From Pseudomonas sediminis (GTDB taxonomy: Bacteria; Pseudomonadota; Gammaproteobacteria; Pseudomonadales; Pseudomonadaceae), in the NCBI RefSeq assembly GCF_039555755.1, contig NZ_CP154631.1, positions 868,001 through 932,000 on the forward strand: DNA of 64,000 bases, in the 5' to 3' direction. Both the position numbers and the translations under genes were made by a program. The first letter of the stretch is position 1. Every line of letters starts with the position of its first letter. This document shows, piece after piece, positions 1-8,571 of the stretch. The notes beneath the pieces are model-generated. The model saw nothing but the letters and a program-made list of their open reading frames with translations. It made no database searches and was not told where the DNA came from.

Positions 1-1042
1 GGCTGCTGACCCACTTACCCGCGTACTCACACGGCACCGAGTAGCGGTTGCGCCCGACGCTGACCAGGCAGGTGCTGGAGACCCGCGCAGGCCGCTCGAC
101 GTAACCGTCGAATGGCGCTGGCACAGGCATCAGTTCAGCGCGCTCCAACTCAAGCACTTCGGCCACACTCAGCCCGCTGTATTGAGGGTGCGTCAGCTCG
201 TTCCAAAGCGCGCGGCAGCGCTGGCCCAGCCAGGCATTGAGTTCCTCGAAGGAGTGAAACTGACAGTCCTGGGCGTCTAGCCAGATACGCCTGCGGCTGT
301 CTTGCACGTTCTTTTCAACGATGCCCTTTTCCCAACCAGCGGCGACGTTGCAGAAGTCCGGATCGAACAGGTAATGCGCGCACATCACCGCAAAGCGTGC
401 ATTCACCGCCCGGCCTTTGCCCTTATTGACCTTGTCGACGGCGGTCTTCATGTTGTCGTAGATGCCCCGGCGCGGCACGCCGCCCAAGGCGCCGAACGAG
501 CGTGTATGGGCGTCAAATAACATCTCATGGCCCTGGCTCGGATACGCCACAAGCCAGAACGCACGGCTGGCACACAGCTTCAGATGTGCCACCTGCATAC
601 GCCGGTAAATGCCGCCGACCAGCAAGCCTTCCTCGCTCCAGTCAAACTGAAACGCCTCGCCAAGAGCAAAGGTCAGCGGCACAAAGGCCTGCGACGCCTT
701 GCCCTGTCCCCCTCGCCAGGCACGGATAAACGCGGTGAGCTGGCTGTAGCCACCGTCATAACCATCGGCTTTGATTTGCGCCAACAGCGCCTTGGCACTG
801 CGCCGCTGTTGCTTGGGGCGCAGCGAATCGGCTTTTAGCGCCTGCTCTAGCGTGGCGTGAAAAGGGCTGAGTTTGTTAAAGATCGCGCGGCGTTGGTACA
901 CCGGCTGCTTGGCCTCAGGTGCTCTGACCCACTTGCGAATCGTGTTGCGCGCCAGCCCGGTGCGCTTGGCTATCTCATGCAGCGACAGCTTGTCGCGGAA
1001 ATACATCCGCCGAATTTTGCCCATCATTTCCATACTGATCAC
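1..1042 (-). CDS. istA: IstA transposase of the IS21-family element, C-terminus outside window
   Basis: The first 347 codons of the IS21 transposase are present, starting from a GTG at 1042 with downstream in-frame ATGs. They match the first 347 residues of the complete copy at 37690-39198. An N-terminal helix-turn-helix lies around residues 10-40 ([20 protein letters not shown]), and the retroviral-type integrase core begins near residue 130 (FQFDWSE). The protein catalyses DDE transposition together with the AAA+ helper IstB, whose gene would lie left of the window. All plus-strand reading frames here are shadows of this gene. Confidence 0.9.
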   Translation of the reverse strand, partial: MISMEMMGKIRRMYFRDKLSLHEIAKRTGLARNTIRKWVRAPEAKQPVYQRRAIFNKLSPFHATLEQALKADSLRPKQQRRSAKALLAQIKADGYDGGYSQLTAFIRAWRGGQGKASQAFVPLTFALGEAFQFDWSEEGLLVGGIYRRMQVAHLKLCASRAFWLVAYPSQGHEMLFDAHTRSFGALGGVPRRGIYDNMKTAVDKVNKGKGRAVNARFAVMCAHYLFDPDFCNVAAGWEKGIVEKNVQDSRRRIWLDAQDCQFHSFEELNAWLGQRCRALWNELTHPQYSGLSVAEVLELERAELMPVPAPFDGYVERPARVSSTCLVSVGRNRYSVPCEYAGKWVSS

Positions 1043-1148
1043 CCTGTGTTCTCCTGCTCAAAAATTGAGCAGAAGCAGTTGAACACCTGGGTCAGTTTTC
1101 AGTCGGCAGAACAGCCTCTACTGGGTCAGTTTTCGGTCAGCGGCAACA
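1..1148 (-). mobile_element. IS21-family insertion sequence, partial (left-end part)
   Basis: This stretch is the exact reverse complement of positions 37584-38731, the left part of the complete IS21-family element further right. It ends at 1148 with the terminal sequence that reads TGTTGCCGCTGACC inward. Two spaced copies of the motif GACYGAAAACTGACCCAG follow, the multiple terminal repeats expected of IS21 elements. The window edge cuts the other end, so its target duplication cannot be checked here. Two copies in opposite orientation about 37 kb apart could support inversion of the DNA between them by recombination. Confidence 0.93.
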
Positions 1149-1158
1149 TGCCACTAGC

Positions 1159-1395
1159 CTAGAAAGAGCTGCCCGCCATGAATTTAGTCAGCCAGTAACC
1201 GCCTATCTGACGTCCGTCTATTTCGTGGACAAGATAAGCTTGGGCATCGTTTGGGGGCATGACAGAGATGATGAAAGCGGCCGATTTGCTAATGGTCACC
1301 GAATCCATACCTCCCATGTGCTCGGCATCGAGCGCGACGGTGAGTTCCCTGTGATCCTCACGCTCAATAGTCGCTATGTGCTGATCTCGCTTCAT
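1159..1395 (-). CDS. small hypothetical protein (78 aa)
   Basis: This is a 78-residue frame with no family I recognise. It ends 11 bp from the end of the IS21 element, so its C-terminus may have been altered by the insertion. It is divergent from the XRE regulator at 1447, and only a weak purine stretch (CTGGGG) precedes the ATG. It may equally be non-coding. Confidence 0.3.
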   Translation of the reverse strand: MKRDQHIATIEREDHRELTVALDAEHMGGMDSVTISKSAAFIISVMPPNDAQAYLVHEIDGRQIGGYWLTKFMAGSSF

Positions 1396-1446
1396 CCCCA
1401 GTACGTTACACCTGTTTCAAGTGTCCACTGATATAGGGCCAAACTA

Positions 1447-1830
1447 ATGGATGTTTTTGAAGCAGGTGATTACTACGAGCGGCTGATACAAGCCACCCAG
1501 GACGGCCAGCTTGTACATCTCGAAGAGGTTGTTACCTGCCTACGTGAGCACGTAACCGAGTGGTCTCAAGAAGTGTTCGCCAGAGCATGCAAAATCCCTC
1601 TTTCTACCTTGCAGGGCATCGAAAACGGCACCTCAGAACTAAGTGTTGATCAGCTCAACGCGATCTTGATGGTGTTCGGCCTGCAAATCGGAATCGCACC
1701 TTACCACCCCGGCCAGTTCACGCCCTTGCCAGAGCGAGTAAAGGCTCGACGCAATCAGGTCTTCACGTTTAAGAGCTCGCCTCAAGCAACCCGAGACATA
1801 GCGCGTGAAGAAACCGATGACAGTCAATGA
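1447..1830 (+). CDS. XRE/HipB-like helix-turn-helix regulator
   Basis: This 127-residue protein has an XRE-type helix-turn-helix at about residues 38-78; the recognition segment reads VFARACKIPLSTLQGIENGT, followed by a LSVDQLNAILMVFGLQI helix. This fold is typical of HipB-like antitoxins and phage-type repressors. The tail is basic (RVKARRNQVF) and probably unstructured. No toxin gene of HipA or HigB type follows, because the next reading frames are the short AbrB-like pair. It most likely acts as a DNA-binding autoregulator of a degraded toxin-antitoxin or island-control locus. The family call is solid; the role is inferred. Confidence 0.75.
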   Translation: MDVFEAGDYYERLIQATQDGQLVHLEEVVTCLREHVTEWSQEVFARACKIPLSTLQGIENGTSELSVDQLNAILMVFGLQIGIAPYHPGQFTPLPERVKARRNQVFTFKSSPQATRDIAREETDDSQ

Positions 1831-1902
1831 GCGCGGGGGCTTCTCTGATACGGAGGGTTACCTACAGCCTGTTCTGACGACGAATCACCGTGAGAGATAC
1901 TC

Positions 1903-2022
1903 ATGAAAAATAAGTTTCCAGATAGCAGCGAAGACGAGCGTGTGATCCTCGACTTTTTGTCCAACGACACCGAGCATGACCAACAAAAGCCTCAGAACCG
2001 CTATCTGTCGCGATGCAGATGA
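1903..2022 (+). CDS. possible short ORF overlapping the AbrB-like gene
   Basis: A 39-codon frame starts at an ATG preceded by GAGAGA and overlaps the start of the AbrB-like frame at 1976 in another register. It is acidic at the start and basic at the end, with no recognisable family. It could be a coupling leader that delivers ribosomes to the AbrB-like start, which has no clear binding site of its own. This is speculative. Confidence 0.25.
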   Translation: MKNKFPDSSEDERVILDFLSNDTEHDQQKPQNRYLSRCR

Positions 2023-2182
2023 TGGAAGCGGCGATCTGATCGTAGATATTCCGACTGAGTTAACTGAGGCGATGGGATTGGAGCCTGGGGACAAGATCGA
2101 GCTTGAGCTGGTAGACACAGCTCTAGTGCTCACACCTCACCGTAATTCCCCTCCGGATTCCTGGCCGCCACCAACAAAGTAA
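1976..2182 (+). CDS. AbrB/MazE-like swapped-hairpin DNA-binding protein
   Basis: The 68-residue protein carries the AbrB/MazE/SpoVT core: SGDLIVDIPTELTEAMGLEPGD followed by KIELELVDTALVL, i.e. a beta strand, a helix ending in LGL.xGD, and a final beta pair. Such proteins bind DNA as dimers and are usually antitoxins that repress their own operon. No PemK/MazF or PIN toxin lies downstream (the next gene is an IMPase-family enzyme), so it is an orphan or acts only as a regulator. The ATG has no good ribosome-binding site; translation may be coupled to the short upstream frame. Confidence 0.65.
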   Translation: MTNKSLRTAICRDADDGSGDLIVDIPTELTEAMGLEPGDKIELELVDTALVLTPHRNSPPDSWPPPTK

Positions 2183-2329
2183 GAGACCAGCCCGGCTAGG
2201 AGCCGGAAGAAACGAGCACGCAATGATCGAACCCAATCATCGATGCAGCATCTGCAATAACCACAGCCGCCAGCGCTCCCAACTGTCAGGCCTTCCGCCC
2301 CCCCTCCACTTCACAGAAGTGTCCACCTA

Positions 2330-3130
2330 ATGCTCGAACCAAAGATGCTCAGCCAGGTTGTCGCCCTGGTTCTCGAAGCAGGAGCCTTAATTTGCGCAGA
2401 GCTCCAAAGAGCTGGCGGCCCAAGAGGAACAGGCGACAAAGCGGATGTCGATCTTGAAATTGAGCTGATGCTTCGACACGGTCTCGCGCAGCTTTACGGC
2501 GGCGACTTCGTCGGTGAAGAGACAGGCCGGAACCTGACCGGCCAAGCCTTTTGCTGGGTTGTTGACCCCAATGACGGCACTGCGGATTTTCTAGCAGGCA
2601 GGCAGGGTTCCGCTGTTTCGGTTGGGCTTCTTCACCGTGGAGAACCGATTCTTGGCGTGGTGTATGCGCCGGTAACTCCGAGTGGGCCAGACTGCATCGC
2701 GTGGCAAAAAGGTATGCGGGCTCTACTCCGAAACGGCCAGAGTGTTAACCCTCCTAGGCAGCCTAATGGCCTTCATAACTCAGTTGTATTTGTCAGTTCA
2801 GCAGCGAGCTCCAGGCGCGCCGAGAACGATGCTTTATGCGCTCCCGCCATCTGCGAGCCAATGCCGAGTATTGCCTACCGACTTGCTCGAGCGGCTGTGG
2901 GCGATGGCGCTGCAGGCGTATCGCTGTATCCGGTCTCGCCGCATGACGTTGTCGCCGGTCATGCGCTGCTTCTGGCTGCTGGCGGCGATCTATTCGACCA
3001 AGACGGTAAGCGCATTCGCTACACCAAGTTAGCGGGATTCTGCAGCCCTGTAGAGCAGTGCTTTGGCGGGGATAACCTGGCCTGCCTAAACCTTGTTGCC
3101 CGCCCCTGGAAAGACCTGCTGTTGAAGTAG
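2330..3130 (+). CDS. inositol monophosphatase family protein (IMPase/CysQ type)
   Basis: This 266-residue protein has the metal-binding motifs of the lithium-sensitive phosphatase superfamily: GEE at about residue 64, the core WVVDPNDGTADFL at about 82-94, and a C-terminal SPHDVVAGHALLLAAGG that supplies the last aspartate. Family members remove phosphate from inositol phosphates, 3'-phosphoadenosine nucleotides or sugar phosphates using Mg2+. The usual DPLDGT appears here as DPNDGT, which suggests a diverged subgroup. It sits alone on the plus strand among small island genes, so a housekeeping CysQ role is unlikely. The substrate cannot be told from sequence. Confidence 0.8.
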   Translation: MLEPKMLSQVVALVLEAGALICAELQRAGGPRGTGDKADVDLEIELMLRHGLAQLYGGDFVGEETGRNLTGQAFCWVVDPNDGTADFLAGRQGSAVSVGLLHRGEPILGVVYAPVTPSGPDCIAWQKGMRALLRNGQSVNPPRQPNGLHNSVVFVSSAASSRRAENDALCAPAICEPMPSIAYRLARAAVGDGAAGVSLYPVSPHDVVAGHALLLAAGGDLFDQDGKRIRYTKLAGFCSPVEQCFGGDNLACLNLVARPWKDLLLK

Positions 3131-3374
3131 TGTCGCTCGGGTCATCAGCTGCTGCCGAAACCAACTGAATAACTCCTGGCATCCCGATATTGATCGTCGG
3201 CGGAGAGCATGGTTTTATATTGGCAAGGCCTCATGCAGACGCCTGCCACCCGCTAGAGCGAACCCTGTAGGGACTGCATCTCTTCCTCCTCTCATACGTT
3301 GACCAGTGCATTCAGTGGCCAATGGGTATTCGCGGGTGATGCCTCTAACGGCTGCGTAGCACGCAGGATCTCGT

Positions 3375-4622
3375 ATGAGCAGTTACTCCTCACGTCTCGA
3401 AAAACACCTCAAGAACCAGGCGAAGCTAATCCGCAAGAACTCTGTGGTATCGCATAGCGCCGCACTCGAGCAGGCAGCGATTGAATTCGGTTTCTCTGGA
3501 TGGAAGCAGGCTCGGAGCCACATGGATTGGGCAGACAAACGTATCGCCCAAACCCTTGCCGATTTGCCAAACAAAACAGCAGAGCTCGTGAAGTCACTCA
3601 GCGCTCGCAAGGGGTATCCCTACTTTCATGAGCCGCTAACTGGCCAGCGCGTCGATCCAACTGACCTCATACAATGTGAAGAGGTAGCCTCCCGGATCCT
3701 GCTTGTTGGTCTGTTCGACGAGCTGCACGCGCCAGTTCACCTCTGTCGTTCGCCACAAGCCCATATGTGGTTCACCCCCACATTACCGGTGGATGCTGCG
3801 ACTGCTGACCAGGACTCTCTATCTTGGAAAGTTGGCCTTTACGCTCGCTCCCTAGCTCTCTACGCAAGCGAGCCTCTCGAAGTCCCTTCGTACCTCACCA
3901 AGCCGACGGCTGATGACGTACGCCGGGCTCTGATAAGCCTGATGCGAGCCTACTACTCAATCTCAGTGAGCCTGAAAGCAAAAGAAGGCCCTGATGAAGT
4001 ATTGAAGCATCCAGGCTTCCGCGAATATGTGGGCTATGCACTATCGGCTGCGCGCGAAATGAACTGGCCAACTGAGGGTATCGACTCGCTACTGGAATAT
4101 GCGGGAGTAACGTTCTGGCGAGAATTCGGAAATGCCCCTAATGGGGCAAAAAGTATGCTCTGGAAAGCGCGCCCGCGAACGAAAGTTGACCCTGGAAGCG
4201 ACACCTCTGCTCCAGACCGCCGGATCCCGACAGAGCACGGCAAGAGCGATGACTCCGATCAAAAGCTAGTAATGGACTCAATCGGTCTTGTTGCTGCCGA
4301 CCCCAAGGACGAGCTCCTATTTGAGGGAGAACCGCTCTGGCAACGAGTAGAGATGATGGGCACCTACCGCGAGGAAAATCTTGTGGCAGTGACCCGCCCC
4401 CATTTGTACAAGAGCTGGAAGGAAGAAGAAGAAGCAATGGGCCTCCTGTTCGATCCAGAGAAGGAAGATGCAGATGACTCGGTACGTGAGCATCTTGAGG
4501 GGCTGGTCTTCTATCGATACCTGGGTAGCGCAACGACCAAAAGCAGATTTCTAGCTGATGTAAGGAAGGGCTTCTATTTCGAGCCCATGCACATCTGGTT
4601 CAAGCAAAACCTCATCGCTTAA
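3375..4622 (+). CDS. DUF5623-like hypothetical island protein
   Basis: This 415-residue soluble protein has no signal peptide or membrane segment. Its first 50 residues (LEKHLKNQAKLIRKN, then HSAALEQAAIEFGFSGWKQA) form the helical module seen at the N-terminus of glyoxalase-related and other island proteins. The remainder is mostly helical, with a charged region around residues 270-300 and a C-terminal block rich in acidic residues. I place it in the DUF5623 group, a family of unknown function common on mobile islands of Proteobacteria, with moderate confidence. The ATG is preceded by AGGA. It lies between the IMPase-family gene and the silencer gene, with no sign of an operon. Confidence 0.55.
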   Translation: MSSYSSRLEKHLKNQAKLIRKNSVVSHSAALEQAAIEFGFSGWKQARSHMDWADKRIAQTLADLPNKTAELVKSLSARKGYPYFHEPLTGQRVDPTDLIQCEEVASRILLVGLFDELHAPVHLCRSPQAHMWFTPTLPVDAATADQDSLSWKVGLYARSLALYASEPLEVPSYLTKPTADDVRRALISLMRAYYSISVSLKAKEGPDEVLKHPGFREYVGYALSAAREMNWPTEGIDSLLEYAGVTFWREFGNAPNGAKSMLWKARPRTKVDPGSDTSAPDRRIPTEHGKSDDSDQKLVMDSIGLVAADPKDELLFEGEPLWQRVEMMGTYREENLVAVTRPHLYKSWKEEEEAMGLLFDPEKEDADDSVREHLEGLVFYRYLGSATTKSRFLADVRKGFYFEPMHIWFKQNLIA

Positions 4623-4774
4623 AGGCGCCACACCAAATCCTTGGTCTAGGCCTAGTTATTTCAGCTATTTTTACAATCAGATTCATTGGAAGCTTCTTTC
4701 TATCTTGCTTTTCAAATACCCTATTTCAACTTAATAGACCTTCGCTAGACCCCATAATTACCAGGGAAACATAC

Positions 4775-5131
4775 ATGTCGATCATTGCCGAATACAAAGC
4801 GCTCGAAGCCCAAATCGCCGAGCAGCAAAAGCGCCTCGAAGCCCTGAAAGGCGACGAGAAACTCAAGCGCGAAATCGAGTTTGAAACCAAGCTGCGTGCC
4901 CTCCTGGCCGACTACAACTACTCCCTGCGTAACGTAATCGATCTGCTCGATCCGAATGCGGCCAAGAGCTCTGTGGCTCCTGTGAAAGGTGCCCGCCGTG
5001 AGCGTGCACTCAAGCGTTACAAGAACCCGAACAACGGCGAAATCGTGGAAACCAAGGGCGGCAACCACAAGGTGCTGAAAGCCTGGAAAGAGCAGTACGG
5101 TGCCGAGACCGTTGAGAGCTGGCTGCAATAA
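4775..5131 (+). CDS. MvaT/MvaU-family H-NS-like silencer
   Basis: This 118-residue xenogeneic silencer of the Pseudomonas MvaT family has an N-terminal coiled coil for oligomerisation (residues 1-60, EYKALEAQIAEQQKRLEALK). A linker follows, then a C-terminal DNA-binding domain with the AT-pincer-type motif GGNHKVLKAWKEQYG. Such proteins bind AT-rich foreign DNA and silence it. The gene lies inside accessory DNA, so it is probably an island- or plasmid-borne paralogue that can join the host MvaT/MvaU network. An AT-rich stretch of about 150 bp lies upstream and a strong hairpin terminator downstream. Which paralogue name applies cannot be told. Confidence 0.88.
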   Translation: MSIIAEYKALEAQIAEQQKRLEALKGDEKLKREIEFETKLRALLADYNYSLRNVIDLLDPNAAKSSVAPVKGARRERALKRYKNPNNGEIVETKGGNHKVLKAWKEQYGAETVESWLQ

Positions 5132-5148
5132 TCTTTAGCTTGCTAGAA

Positions 5149-5170
5149 AAGGGCCGCATCAGCGGCCCTT
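5149..5170 (+). terminator. intrinsic terminator after the MvaT-like gene
   Basis: The stem AAGGGCCGC pairs with GCGGCCCTT around the loop ATCA and is followed by GTTGTTTC. It lies 18 bp after the silencer's stop codon. Confidence 0.85.
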
Positions 5171-5188
5171 GTTGTTTCTGGGAAAGAC

Positions 5189-5548
5189 ATGACGCGCAAC
5201 GAAAGAAGAGCGATTTGGGCGGTCGCGCTATCGCTGTATGGGGCCCAATCTCTCGAACAGAAAGTTCTAGGTTTCTTAGAAGCACTGCTGCTAGGAGATT
5301 GGAGCCAAGAGCTTCCAGCCCAAGTGAGTGCTGAAGGGCTAGCACAATTAATCGGGTTCATTCTTCGCGACATCGAAAGTGGGGAGCGTCCACTGCTTTC
5401 CCAGCTTCGCAATATGAACCGCCAGCACTTTAGAGCGCTGTATCAGTTCAACGAATACCTAACGTTTTCAATACTGGCCGATCTGCCTGCTGCTGTTGTC
5501 CCGAGGCAGTTGTTGGCACTGAAGCTTGAGCTAAGTCTTGGGCTCTAA
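5189..5548 (+). CDS. hypothetical protein (119 aa)
   Basis: This is a 119-residue, mostly helical, leucine-rich protein starting just beyond the terminator of the silencer gene. I do not recognise the family. It has no signal peptide, cysteine motif or obvious enzymatic residues. The ATG at 5189 is preceded by GGGAAAG at a workable distance, and the frame has ordinary Pseudomonas codon use, so it is probably a real gene of the island. Confidence 0.5.
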   Translation: MTRNERRAIWAVALSLYGAQSLEQKVLGFLEALLLGDWSQELPAQVSAEGLAQLIGFILRDIESGERPLLSQLRNMNRQHFRALYQFNEYLTFSILADLPAAVVPRQLLALKLELSLGL

Positions 5549-5682
5549 CCCAATCCCGAGCGCTGCTCACCGCCGTCGCAAACCGGCCAGAACTACCGCC
5601 ATAGCGTATGATCCCGGCTAGCGGCCTGACCGTGCCCCAAGATCGACCGCACCGAAGGCGATCATGACGGTGGAGAAAAGAA

Positions 5683-5904
5683 ATGGGCCCCAAGCAAGTG
5701 ACTATCGAAGACTGGGACGGCGATGGTGCTATCCGCATTCCGGATGAAGCCCTTCAGGAGCTAGGTGTCGACGTTGGCGACACTCTCTATGTGATCGAGG
5801 AGTACGTCGGCAATGTCCGGTGCCTTGTGCTCAGCAAGACACCACAGATCCCGGATCGTACCGATGAGCTGGTCGCCCACTGGAGTCGAGATGGCGACGA
5901 ATAG
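5683..5904 (+). CDS. AbrB/MazE-like antitoxin-type protein
   Basis: This 73-residue swapped-hairpin protein shows the core GAIRIPDEALQELGVDVGDTLYVIEEY, with the LGxxxGD turn that defines the AbrB/MazE fold. A strong GGAGAAAAGA ribosome-binding site precedes the ATG. As with the similar protein at 1976, no toxin partner follows; the IS1182-family element begins 24 bp after the stop, so a downstream toxin could have been displaced. It is likely a DNA-binding dimer. Confidence 0.65.
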   Translation: MGPKQVTIEDWDGDGAIRIPDEALQELGVDVGDTLYVIEEYVGNVRCLVLSKTPQIPDRTDELVAHWSRDGDE

Positions 5905-5932
5905 CACCGATCACAGTAGGCAGCCTTCGGCC

Positions 5933-7589
5933 CAGAGTGTGTAAAAACGCACCGGTAAACCCTTGCTATGATTTCCGAGAATCTCAGCGTATGGGACGCC
6001 CATGAAACGGTTTATCCAGGGTGAACACCGAGGTCAAAGCACCTTACTTCCCGAAAGCCTCGACGACTACGTCAGCGATACCAATCCGGTTCGGGTGGTT
6101 GACGTTTTCGTCGATGAACTCGACCTAGCCACGCTAGGTTTTGATGGCGTCATTCCAGCCGAAACCGGAAGACCGGCTTACCACCCTTCGATCCTGCTGA
6201 AGATCTATATCTACGGCTATCTAAACCGCATTCAATCGAGCCGGCGTCTTGAGCGAGAAGCTCAGCGCAACGTCGAACTCATGTGGTTAACCGGGCGATT
6301 GATGCCCGATTTCAAGACCATCGCCAACTTCCGAAAAGATAACAGCAAGGCCATTCGCGGCGTCTGCCGCCAGTTCGTTTTGCTCTGCCAGCAGTTGGGG
6401 TTGTTTGGCGAAAACTTGGTTGCCATCGACGGCAGCAAATTCAAGGCAGTGAACAACCGTGACCGCAATTTCACCAGCGCCAAACTGAAGCGGCGTATGG
6501 AAGAAATCGAGGCGAGCATCAGCCGTTATTTGGCTGTGCTCGATGCGGCTGATCGACAGATTCCTAGCGCCTCCGCGCCAGACACTGCCAGCCTGGAAGA
6601 TAAGATTGCCAAGCTAAAAGCGCATATGAAAGAGCTTCAAGGGATCGAAACTCAGCTCAACGATTCCCCTGATAAACAGGTTTCGCTGACCGACCCGGAT
6701 GCCCGTTCGATGATGACGCGCGGCAGCGGTATCGTCGGCTACAACGTGCAGACGGCTGTCGATACGCAGCACCACCTGATCGTTGCTCACGAGGTCACCA
6801 ACAGCGGTTCAGACCGCGACCAACTCAGTTCAATGGCGAAGCAGGCTCGTGAAGCCATCGGCGCAGAAACGCTGTCCGTGGTGGCTGACCGAGGCTACTT
6901 CAAGGGTGAAGAGATCCTTGCCTGTCACGACGCAAACATCACGGCCTACGTGCCTAAGCCAATGACTTCAAGCGCCAAGGCTGATGGCCGATTCAATAAA
7001 GATGCCTTCGTGTATGACCCGACGAAAAACGAATACACCTGCCCGGCGGGAGAGGCACTGATCTGGCGATTCTCCAGCGTTGAGAAAGGCATGAATATGC
7101 ACTGTTACTGGAGTTCTAAGTGCCAGAGTTGTGCGCTGAAAACCCAGTGCACACCAAGCACAAATCGTCGAGTAAGGCGCTGGGAGCATGAAGCAGTGCT
7201 GGAGGAAATGCAGCGCCGGTTGAACCAAGCACCAGAGATGATGCGGGTTCGAAAACGGACTGTTGAGCATCCCTTCGGTACGCTCAAGCAATGGATGGGC
7301 GCAACGCACTTCCTGACCCGAAAGCTGAACGGGGTGAGTGCGGAGATGAGCTTGAATGTGCTCGCCTACAACTTGAAACGGGTGATGAAAATCATCGGCA
7401 CCGAAGGCCTGTTGAAGGCGATGACGGCGTAAAAGCCCCAGCTTTTGCTGCTCCAAGAGGTGCCAAAGCGCTTCATAAACGCTCTGACGCGCTATTGGCG
7501 CTGATCGCGGCTATTTGCTTGGGAAACCGCCTCGCCCAGGAACACTGGGCTGAGGCACCCAAGATGCGAAAGTGTTTTTACACACTCTG
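5933..7589 (+). mobile_element. IS1182-family insertion sequence, copy 1
   Basis: The ends CAGAGTGTGTAAAAAC and GTTTTTACACACTCTG are perfect inverted repeats, and GGCC stands outside each end (5929-5932 and 7590-7593). GGCC could be a 4-bp target duplication or part of the inverted repeat. The element is 1657 bp with one transposase gene. No difference from copy 2 (15600-17256) was seen when read side by side, which implies recent duplication. Both copies point the same way. Confidence 0.92.
6002..7432 (+). CDS. IS1182-family DDE transposase (copy 1)
   Basis: This 476-residue transposase has an N-terminal DUF772-type domain (PAYHPSILLKIYIYGYLNRI) and a DDE core with LVAIDGSKFKAVNN, VVADRGYF and a C-terminal HPFGTLKQWMG glutamate-region motif. 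A cysteine cluster (C..CALKTQC) lies near residue 380. This arrangement is characteristic of the IS1182 group. The protein is identical to that of the second copy at 15669-17099. The start ATG follows a plausible alternative in-frame region but has the better context. It appears intact and so potentially active. Confidence 0.93.
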   Translation: MKRFIQGEHRGQSTLLPESLDDYVSDTNPVRVVDVFVDELDLATLGFDGVIPAETGRPAYHPSILLKIYIYGYLNRIQSSRRLEREAQRNVELMWLTGRLMPDFKTIANFRKDNSKAIRGVCRQFVLLCQQLGLFGENLVAIDGSKFKAVNNRDRNFTSAKLKRRMEEIEASISRYLAVLDAADRQIPSASAPDTASLEDKIAKLKAHMKELQGIETQLNDSPDKQVSLTDPDARSMMTRGSGIVGYNVQTAVDTQHHLIVAHEVTNSGSDRDQLSSMAKQAREAIGAETLSVVADRGYFKGEEILACHDANITAYVPKPMTSSAKADGRFNKDAFVYDPTKNEYTCPAGEALIWRFSSVEKGMNMHCYWSSKCQSCALKTQCTPSTNRRVRRWEHEAVLEEMQRRLNQAPEMMRVRKRTVEHPFGTLKQWMGATHFLTRKLNGVSAEMSLNVLAYNLKRVMKIIGTEGLLKAMTA

Positions 7590-7848
7590 GGCCAAAAGCA
7601 GCCATTAGCCAGCCAGACATGTAGGTGTCCGCTGATACAGAGTTGACGTATTCGTGCCCCCTATTGGTTGATGCGTCGACGGAGCGCACAAAAAAGTCAC
7701 CATTCACAGGAGCTTTAGCGCTGAATCTTCAGGTGAGCCAAAAATTGAATCGGGGGAGCCCAACGCCCCTAGCGTGAGTTGGGCTGGCGCATGAGAGTAT
7801 TCATACCGTACGGGAACAGCATGCTGCCCGTGGAATAAGTGTGAAGTC

Positions 7849-8346
7849 TCAGCGCTGTGGCATGCCCATATGCTGCTGATGCTGCTTCATCTGCTCAGGC
7901 GTCATCTGGGAGTAGTGGCTGCCCATTTGATCCCAGCCCATCATGTGGCCCCCACCCATCATCTTACCGTTACCCATCATGTGGCCACCGCCCATCATCT
8001 GACCGTCACCCATCATGTGACCGCCCTGCATGCCCCCTCCGCAGCACCCCATCATTCCGCCGCCACGCATTCCGTTCATCATGTGCATTCCTTGCTGCAT
8101 CATGGTTTGGTGCTCTTGCATCAGTTTCTGACGCTGTGCAGGGTCGCTAGCTTTCTGAATTTGGTTCATTTGCTCCTGCATTTTCTTCAGGTTTTCTTGT
8201 GCCTTCGCCATCTCTTGATCAAATTGCTCAACGCTCATTGGCTGCTGTTGAGCCTGGCTGGTGGCACTGGAGTCCTGCTGCGCAAAGGTTAAGGCCGGAA
8301 AAAGCGCAGCCGCCAAAGCGAACGCGGCGAGTTTTGGTGCTTTCAT
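7849..8346 (-). CDS. secreted Met/His-rich metal-binding protein
   Basis: This 165-residue protein has a clear signal peptide (KAPKLAAFALAAALFPALTFA). A helical, Gln-rich coiled-coil segment follows (residues 35-85), then a C-terminal half made of repeats of the form GGHMMGxGxMMG, with one CCGGG. Dense Met and His residues in exported proteins usually bind Cu(I), Ag(I) or related soft metals in the periplasm. It lies alone at the left end of the metal module, transcribed toward the IS copy. The metal-buffer role is inferred from composition and from the neighbouring CadA system. Confidence 0.75.
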   Translation of the reverse strand: MKAPKLAAFALAAALFPALTFAQQDSSATSQAQQQPMSVEQFDQEMAKAQENLKKMQEQMNQIQKASDPAQRQKLMQEHQTMMQQGMHMMNGMRGGGMMGCCGGGMQGGHMMGDGQMMGGGHMMGNGKMMGGGHMMGWDQMGSHYSQMTPEQMKQHQQHMGMPQR

Positions 8347-8571
8347 TGCTCAGTTCCTTGCAGGTGAAAGTGGGTCGTGGGGTGAGTCACCAGTAGCCAA
8401 TATAGACCTCGAAGACGGGTGTAGCCTGATGCAGGTCAAAAGTTGACCCCGTACCTGCTTCAGGTTGTATTAAAGCTGCCCCGACCACGGAGGTTGCCTG
8501 GGGGAGCGAATTTTCAGTGGCCAAGAGGTATTGCTCTCTAGGTGAGCAGCCCTGTCTGGGCATGGCGTGCT

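Noticed and set aside
7930..8060. Short regularly spaced repeats (ATCATGTGGCC-like) that might suggest a CRISPR array
   Set aside because: They encode the GGHMMGxGxMMG repeats of the Met-rich protein; there are no unique spacers of constant length.
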